DNA of 21,567 nucleotides. Origin: Ophiothrix spiculata (taxonomy: Eukaryota > Echinodermata > Ophiuroidea > Amphilepidida > Ophiotrichidae). The stretch lies in the NCBI GenBank assembly GCA_000969725.1, contig JXSR01S028569.1; one strand, given 5' to 3'. The translations under genes were made by a program, and so were the position numbers. The notes under the pieces are model-generated. The model saw nothing but the letters and a program-made list of their open reading frames with translations. It ran no database searches and was not told where the DNA came from. How positions within the stretch are numbered: position 1 is the stretch's first letter; each line of letters opens with the position of its first letter. This document shows positions 1 through 9,000 of the stretch, piece after piece.

Positions 1-70
1 TGAGTACACCGCTAACAAGACTGAGTGGGCCAAGGAACATCATCGTGAATACATCATCTACTACATTGAG
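1..70 (+). CDS. Exon 1 in window (partial, enters from upstream)
   Basis: The window opens inside an exon. Read from base 2 it gives 23 open codons, including one sequon (NKT) and a Tyr/Ile-rich end, and stops at a clear donor (GAG|GTAAGG at 71) in phase 0. The other two frames do not join in phase to the next exon, which also starts in phase 0. Confidence 0.8.
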
Positions 71-3000
71 GTAAGGAAAATATCTAGAAACACTATTAAA
101 TTACCCATCATGCATCGGTATGGCAGTGTTGGCGCAAATCTTTGTTAATTGAGACTGAAACAAGGAATATCTTAAAAACTTGGATTTAGAAATGTAATTT
201 GACATTGTAATCAAATCGTATCTATAAAGGTTTTCTGGCTTTGAAATGATCGCAATCAATTATTTCTTATTTCCTTTCTATAAAATCTTGGAAAAGAAAA
301 CTTCACAAATTGCATTATTCTCATTGCAAGTATTACCTTCTGAATATGCAGAGTCTTTCAAATTGTTTAGTAAAAATTGTAATCATTTTTATGGTAATGC
401 TGGAAATTTGGTTGCGCTTCATTTATTTTCACACTTCTCTGCTAAAAATTCAAAATGTGTGAAATGATTACAACTTGGCTGCACACGAAAATTACTGAAC
501 ATGAAAATTTCTCTTTTCAAACTTTAGTGTATGCCTAAAATTGATTGTGTACCCTATTCCAAAATAAACTAAATTAATTTTCTCACGAAGTTAGGGCTAA
601 GAGTAAATTGTACAATTGTGTAGGTAGTGGCCATCTTTCTCTTTCTCTTTTTCTTGCTATCTTTTCTATTTTCGGCATCTTTTCAAAGATGCATTGGCCA
701 GCATGCATAGATTAGCCATTTCTGGCTATCCAGGTTGGTACTTTTGTATGAGCTTGGAAGAGACCATGAGTTCATCATGGATCTAATGGCATGTGTCCGT
801 CACGGACCAACCGAGGTAAACAAACAAACAAACAAACAAACAAACAAACCAAGAAACAAAATCATGAAAATTACTGAACATGAAAATTTCTCTTTTCAAA
901 CTTTGGTGTATGCCTCAAATTGATTGTGTACCCTATTCCAAAATAAACTAAATTAAACCAAGAAACAAAATCATGAAAATTACTGAACATGAAAATTTCT
1001 CTTTTCAAACTTTAGTGTATGCCTTATATTGATTGTGTACCCTATTCCAAAATAAACCAATTTTTTTTCAAGAACAGCACAATTCTACTAATAGATACAA
1101 TACTGCACCTTGATGATTATTTTGTCATTGTATTTGTTTTTTCAAAGATTTTTTCTCTATTCTCTACCATCATAACAATTTGCCTCTTCACATTTTTCAT
1201 CAAATCCAGGTCTTGAACAACATGACCCACAAATCAGGAAACCTCTCATCCAGTGTCTTCAATGTCACCGAGAAAGCCCTCAGGAAGGCCATTGAAATCA
1301 CCATCAAATACGGCAAACCATTGGCTGAGAAGGCCCTTAACATGAGCAAGGATCCTAAATGCACCATCAACATCCTGCCAATGAAGTAAGTCAATCATCA
1401 GTTAAAAAGCAGTATGTGTTGTACAGATAAAGTGACAGTTACTTCCTTTTATCTTTGAATATTTTTGCAGATGACCAATGCATTTTTCATAATTAAAAGA
1501 AGTAACTGCTTTATCAAACACATTCACATACAATTTATAAGTACACAAGTTGATTAATTTATAATGAGATTATCTAATCCAAATTTACACATACTGACTT
1601 TTTTGTAGAATATCCTAGACATGTCGAGTTTTTTGAACCCATGCGACCCATTTTGGACCAATGTGACCTGTTTTGGACCAACGTGACCCGTTTTGGACCA
1701 ATGTGACCCATTTTAGACCAATCATTGACGATAGATCATGCTTTACATGAAAGTTTCATGAATGGTTAAGAAAACTTCAGGTGTCCAATGCTAAAAATAA
1801 AGCAGAAGGTATAATATTTTGAACTAAAAATGCTGTTTGGTAAAAATGTTATACTTACTTGGATAATCACTCCTTACGATTATTCCGACACTGACTTGGC
1901 TGGTCTTAGATCGTATGTGGTGGCTTCTGTGCTTGCATTTCTAGATGACGTTTGCCCATTTTACCAAAGTTAGCGACATGCGTGAATACGCCCTGCTGAC
2001 TACAAATTTAGAAGGTTCATTGTTGCATTATCCCCTGGAAATTAACTTAGAGAAATATGTTAACCCTGCATTTCTAAGTCAAGAGTTTGTGGTCTGTCGA
2101 ACCAAAGTCTTGATTTGAAAATACAGTAACATTGGTTATTAGTTATCTTAAATCATAACAGGTCATAAATTTATTTATAGATTATTGATTAACCGATTGA
2201 TTGATATTGTTTTTCAGATACTACCAGAAGACTCTGTACGTCCTTGTTGGCGAGCTCAAAGAAAATGTTGTGAGAAAGGCATTGGAAGTTGTTCTCAAGG
2301 AAGACAGCACCCTCAATGTTTACTTGGAGAAGATCACTGACATGAATGCTGTTGAGGTAAGGACTGTTTAAGAGACTGATACATTTTGTTGAAGAGATGG
2401 TGATAAATATTCTGAGAAACAGACTAATATAGAATTTGTGAAACAATTTATCATACATTTTTTTGAGACAAATATGCTTAAACCCTCAAAGCTGTACATA
2501 TGTAAACTTAATTATTTACATTTTCAACAATTTGAAATTGTGCAGATCTAGAATTTAGAAAATAATGATGTGTTTAGAAATTGAAATGAGATCTCCTTGC
2601 CAAAATCTTCTTGGTAACATGTTTATAGACTTAAATGAAAAATTATTTGAAACTTTTAAATATGTTTGCTCTAACAAACTTATCCCTGGCATAATAAGCA
2701 GTAGAATCGTTTACATGTGTCAAAAATATTTGATACATTTTACAGAATTGAAGCACATATTGTCTTGCAAATTCATGAGAAACCGGTCAATGCATCTGTC
2801 TAAACTTTGGATTAATCAATTCCTTCCATTTTTTGTTACAGTTCGGTATGTTTGTGCGTGCTAAGGCTATTGAATACAACCGATACATCCATGGTAACAT
2901 GACCTACCTTGCAAACGTAACCCGCAGCAACGTCACATGCTGGGCCAATTACACTCTGGAAAACGCCCCCATGGCCGCCCTTAACCTGATTGGCAACGTC

Positions 3001-6000
3001 ACCATCAAGGCTAACGACACCATCTTGTGGCTGAACAGCACCCGCTCTCAATCCCTCAATGTCACCCTAGAACAAGTCAAGGCCTATTTGAACGAGACCG
3101 TTGTCGAAGTGGTCGAGTTCTTAAACAAGACCCTGAATGGCTCCACTGAACGCCTCCTCAACATGACCTGGGCTGGTTACAACATGACCCTCGTCTATGC
3201 CAACCGCACACTGGTGTTTGTCAACGAAACAGCTTGCTATGTCAGAAACACTACCGTCAAGGTGTGGCGCTTTATCAACGAGGAGACTCCATTGGTGAAC
3301 ATGACCCTTGAATTTGCCAACAAAACGGTTAACTTCACTCTGACCTACGTCAACAAGACCCTGGAGCTTACCCTTCAGTATGCCCAGAAGGGAAAGAACG
3401 TCAGCTTGATCGCCTTTGACTACCTCAAAAACAAGACCGTAGCCGCCAAGAACTACACCGAAGCCACCTTGAGAGACCTTGACTTGGAGTACATCTACTT
3501 TGTGGCCAATTTCACCAAGAATGTCACCCAGTGGAGCCTTGACTACACCAAGGATGCAGCAAGAATGGGAGTTGAATACATAAATGGCACCATGGTTGGT
3601 AAGTATATGATCCCAAGATCTTTCTCAGTAAAGAGAATTTGTTTTTCATTAATCAGAAATGATTTTGAATGACTATTTATTCAACTCATTACAGATTGGC
3701 TACTAACTTTGTCATACAAAATGTTCTTTTCAAAGCCGCCTTGTTTTTGGCCACATATGTGAGGAACTGTTTTTACCTTCCAATCAGAATTGCTGTAAGA
3801 TATGGCCAGGAGCATTTAAAGGTTTCGCATGACTACAAGTATTCTTTTCAATACAAGATATCAAAATATGCATTGTTCACAAACTAAAAATTTAATTTGG
3901 ATGAACTTTTGCTCAAATCAATAGATAAAACAATTTAATTTGTTTGCTGCAAGATTATTTATGAAATAAATTATTATGTTTCAAGTTAGGAAAAGATATA
4001 ACCACTGCAAGTGATGCAACTGTATTCTCCTAAATAGAAGTAATTGAGATCAAATTAAAATTGGTTATAAATTTGATGCAAGATTTTGTGTACTAAATTT
4101 GCACTCCTTGTATTTTGTGTTTATTTAGGCTGGTTCATCCGCTATTATGAGATCCACCACATCCCATACAGTCTATACAACATCACCTACACTCATGTCA
4201 ATAACACTCCCGAATACCTGCGCCAGATGGTTGAATTCAACAAACGCCTGACCATCGACTCACTCAACAAGATTGGCCGTCTTGAAGACAACAGCTTTGC
4301 TATCAACATCAGCCATCCACTCAACATCACTAGCTTCCGTAAATTCCCCAATCTGACCAACGACCAATGGGAGATGATCAACAACGCCACCGAAATGGTC
4401 AAGGTCTATGCCTGCAAGGCCCGCGAATACGTTGATGTGCTACGTGAAATTGCCGAGGAGAAATACACTATCGCCAAGGACTACGTCACAGAGATCTATG
4501 AACGTGAAAAGCCACGCATCGATGAAAAGATCAACCAACTGAAGGCCAAATATGAAGAGCTTAAGGTCAAAGTTCAAGAGCTTCGTGAACGCATCCCAGA
4601 ATACCGTCAGAAGGCTATGGAGAAGTATGAAGAGCTCAAAACCAACTGGCCTGAATACAAGCAACAGTTGAAGGAAAAGATCCAAGAGATTAAGGAACAA
4701 ATCCCAAGTTGGGATGAGATTAAGGCAATCCCAGATAGGATTATGGAAGAAGTTGATGCCATCGTCGCCAAATGGCCAGAAACCTACGTTGAGATCCGCT
4801 CCCAGATCATTGCCCTCCCAGGAAAATACCTCGAGCTGAAGAGCAAGATCCATGCCTGGATTGAAGAGCTTGAGTTCGACATCCCAATGGCATGCCAGAG
4901 ATTGATGGACACAACTGGAGAGTACCCAAGAGTCCATGCTAAGATTGAAGCCATCTGCAACAAGATCCCAGAACTCCGCCTTGAAGCCGAAGAGAAATTG
5001 GAAGAAGTCCAGCGCTACATTGAGATCGCTAGAGTCTACACTGAACAAAAGCTTGAGCTCATGTGTGAAACCAGACCAACTGAATGCGAACAAATCAAGC
5101 AATACTGGCAGATTATCTCTGAGATCGATGCCCCATACGTGACCCAGCAACTCCAGGAGAACATCCCTGAGACTTGGGACCAGGCTAAGGAGAAAGCCCA
5201 TGAGAAGTATGAGATCTTGAAACAGAAGATTGAGGAACTTAAAGTCCAAGCTGAAATCAAGATTGGAGAACTCGAGGTAGGAATTATATCTAAAGCATTG
5301 GCTAATCTATTTAATATCATGACCCCCTGTGGTAAAGTTTTGGATAACATGAAGGTGTCACTGTCAAATGTCAAATGGAAGTCAGGCCTGACAGAAATGG
5401 ATGACACTTCCAACAGGGGGAGTATGGATGTTAAGTTGATTAGCCTATCATTTCATAACAAACCTTATTTAACACAAATTAATTATGTGCGGTGCTTCAT
5501 AATTAATTTCCTCATCACTCACTGGATAGTTATTGGGAAAAATGGTTTCAACAAAACTTAAAATGTATCAAAGTATGATTATTAAGTATCTTTATTTGGA
5601 TTGGTGTTCACATAAGTTGCGTTACACGGATCTCATCAAGTGTGTAATGTTTTGCATAGCTTTTCTATTATTGCTGGCGATCCTTGTTTTCTATTTGACA
5701 ACATTCTCTCAAACTTCCCAAAGTGTAAAATACAAAAGTTGTGCAATACTTGTCTTCAATAGATTTATAATTTAACAGCAAAAACTTGTTTTACCAAATA
5801 TTTGTGGGATGACCCTTTATATATCTTTACAGGTCTAATTGACCTAGTCCATGTTGAGCTAAAACCGATTTAAGCTGTAATTGGTCGTCCTGTGCACTGA
5901 TTATCAGAAAAATAAGAATCACGCTAAAGCTCCCAAAGGTTAGAAAAGGTTACAAGAGAAAATTGCTTAAGTCCGATTACGTCATAGACGGGGGTCCTAT

Positions 6001-9000
6001 ATGGGCACGAAATCTCTGCCTAGTCAGCGCCCCTCGGGTGGCTTGGTATAGGTGGACATGGGATTGGGATGCGAGAAGTCCTTGGTTCGAGCTCCGATGG
6101 AAACCACCAATTTTTGACACCCTCATATCCGAGGAAATTAGATAGTTTAATTTTTGTCTCAAGAACAAGACAATATTTGTATTTTTAATTTTTTGATATT
6201 TACAGGTTAAATTGGAAGAACTCAAGGCCATTGCCATTGCAAAGAAAGATGAGCTCAAAGCCAAAATCATCGAAATCAGAGATCTCATCAAGCAAGAATA
6301 CCCCAATGCCAAGGAACATCTCAGAAATGCCGTCGAACAAGTCAAGAACATGATTGAAGGCACCTACAATGAGATCCGCAAGATGCTGGTTGATTTCATC
6401 GAAGCCAACTACCCAACACTGAAGATGTATGTTGAAGAGATTGTCAATGACATCCTGGCTTACATTGTTGGTCTGCAACCTGTTTTGGACAAGGAAGGTA
6501 AGGCAATATTTTTTTATATCTAGTCAAGGGTGTTGGTAATATTTGTCTCAAATTGTTTCAACGTGGCAACACTATATACTAGTAACACATGTTTCATCAG
6601 GCATTGGCATTTCAATGCATTTTGTTTTAATGGCAGAAGGTAAAATAATGTAGGTCCTATAGAGATTTTCAATAAGCACAGTTAAAGCTAGGTCCCAAAT
6701 CAGGCATGATACATCGGAACTGGTAAATATACATTTCAAAACCTCAATCTAATTAGATAAATTTAAATCCACATTTGCTGTCTATAGAAGCATCTCCTCA
6801 AAAACAACCCATACAAAAGGCAGATCACAGTTCTTTTGTTATGAGGATGCAATATAGTGTAAAGGAGCGCCATCTTTAGAAAAAAAAAAGTATTTATCTA
6901 TTTTATTCAAAAATATTGTTTTGATAACAACTCAAAACTCAAAAAATCTTCTGCATTTTATTCTTACAGCTTCTGCCATGATCTTTGGACAACTTGGTGT
7001 TTTGACCTTCGACAAGAAATTGTACGAATTCCCCGGATACAGAGACGAGACCTGTACCTACGTCTTGGCCCGCGACTTTGTCGACAGAAACTTCACCCTC
7101 TTGGCTGACAAGAAATCCATCACCGCCGTCTTCCCAACCGTCGTCGTAAAGATCAATGACGAACACAAGGTCTACATCAACGGTGTACCAGAACTACAAG
7201 ACCTACCATACCAGAGTCCAAATCGCGCTGTTCAAATCATCCGTGACGGACCATGGATCAACGTAACCACCAAATACGGAATCTCCATCAACTGTCACGA
7301 TGAGCAGTTCCTTTGCACCATGAAATTGAGCAGCTGGTACCATGGCAAGACCCAAGGTCTCCTCGGAACCTTCGACAAGGAAATCGATAATGAAATGCGC
7401 AAGATTGATGGTACAAACGCCACCACAATCGTTGAATGGATCAACAACTACGAAGTAACCGGCCACTCCTACTGCCAAATCCCACCAGGTCGCAATGTTC
7501 TTCCAACACTCTCCGGAGTCTGCGATGAACCAGCTGCAGAGAAGATCTCCAACTGCGAGAACCTCTTCATTAACCCAGAATCTGCATTTGCCAAGGCCTT
7601 TGATGTGATTGATAACATGCCATTCTTCGAGCTCTGCAACTATATGGCCAGGGACTGCCGGGACATCTGTGAAGTTGCCCATGGTTACGTATCTGTGAGC
7701 CGTGCTGAGGGCATCATGATTGAGCACTCTCCACTCTGTGGTAAGTTTAGGGATGGGTTGGCAAAGCAGTTGTTCCCTTTCCTTTCACCATTGCGGCCCG
7801 GGTTCGACTCCCAGACAGACTAAGGTTGTATGTGAATTTGGTTGTTGATCCATACTCGTCCTGACAAGTTTTCTCCGAGCACTTAGGTTCCTCCTGCATC
7901 CAAAATTGAAAATTCTTTCCATTATTCTGTTTTTCTCAGACCAGAGGATCCTCAAAATTAAATGCATGCACTATTGGAATTCCCCCCCCCCCCCCGGATT
8001 AGCCTGGTTCTCCACCAAATGTGTTAAATAAATAAAATCAAAGTTATTTTTCTGATACTCCTGAAGTATTAACCAGTGTCAATATTTTAATTTAATGTTT
8101 CAAACACATGTTATATTGTGTAACATGTAGACTTATTTTTATATGACTTTTGATACTGCTGGCTCTTGCAACAAAATTTAACATAAAAAAGTTTTCGAAA
8201 AATTGTCACATGTATAAAAATGCAGTGGTAGAGCAATAATAATTTTAATGTTATGGTGAAAAGATTAATGAACAATCATGTTTTGGGTTTCATTCAAAAT
8301 AAACTTATGTGCATATCCAATTTCTATTTTTCAGACCGTTGCGAAAATGATATTGAGCTTGATACCAAATTCAACTTGACCAAGATCGCAGAGAACACAG
8401 CTGATATCGCCCTCGTGGTCTCAGAAAAGGAACTCAACGACGCATCCCCACGCTACATCAAGGAACTCATCGCTAAGCTCGACAAAACTCTCGGCAAAGC
8501 CGGAATTGAAAACAACAGATACACTCTTGTAGCATTCGGTGGAGAAGGTGTACACAGACAACCACATCTGCACACATCAAAGAGCAAGGTCTTTGTCACC
8601 AAAGACGATCTTTTCTACGGAATCGACGAGCTTGCATTCGAAGGCCAATACCAGACAGATGCTATGGGCGCTTTAGAATATGCAAATAACCTTCACTGGC
8701 GCCAGGAGGCCTCAAGAATGATCATCTTGATCACTGAAGCTGAACGTGAGGTAAGCAGATGTAACAATGACTCTAATTGGTTGGTTATTAGAAATAATCA
8801 TTCTATAAGCCAATAAGAGCAATGCTTTGAACAATTATGTATTAAAATTTCATTTTGAGGTAGGCAGATGTAACAATAACCATGATTGGTTGGTTATTAG
8901 AAATGATCATTCTATAAACCAATAAGAGCAAATCTTGAAACAATAATACATTTTAAATTTCATGTTAAAAATAAAATTACAAAAAAGAAATAAAATTAAA

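Larger units (their letters stand above)
71..1209 (+). other. Intron 1
   Basis: Phase 0 intron of 1,139 bases. Its content is mostly repetitive: three copies of one ~90-base sequence, a CT-rich stretch near 635-675 and a CAAA microsatellite. No coding signal. Confidence 0.75.

Noticed and set aside
1639-1718. CRISPR-like array
   Set aside because: Contiguous 20-bp units without spacers in a eukaryotic intron; a minisatellite.
3695-3838. Cassette exon within intron 4
   Set aside because: No acceptor/donor pair gives phase 1 to phase 1; direct splicing from 3598 to 4129 restores a Gly codon. Kept only as a finding.
4440-5249. 269-codon antisense ORF over exon 5
   Set aside because: It mirrors the Glu/Lys-rich sense helices; few antisense stops arise from that codon use. 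No splice, start or family support. The antisense frames over exons 4 and 7 are rejected likewise.
5533-5775. 80-codon ORF with a hydrophobic stretch in intron 5
   Set aside because: No acceptor or donor fits, and the main chain splices 5276 to 6206 in phase 0 without it.
6037-6108. Functional tRNA gene
   Set aside because: A and B boxes are present but the T-arm does not pair and the spacing to the acceptor strand is wrong.
7741-7823. Continuation of exon 7 into the following bases
   Set aside because: GTAAGT donor at 7741 and in-phase acceptor at 8335; the extension reads into the SINE.
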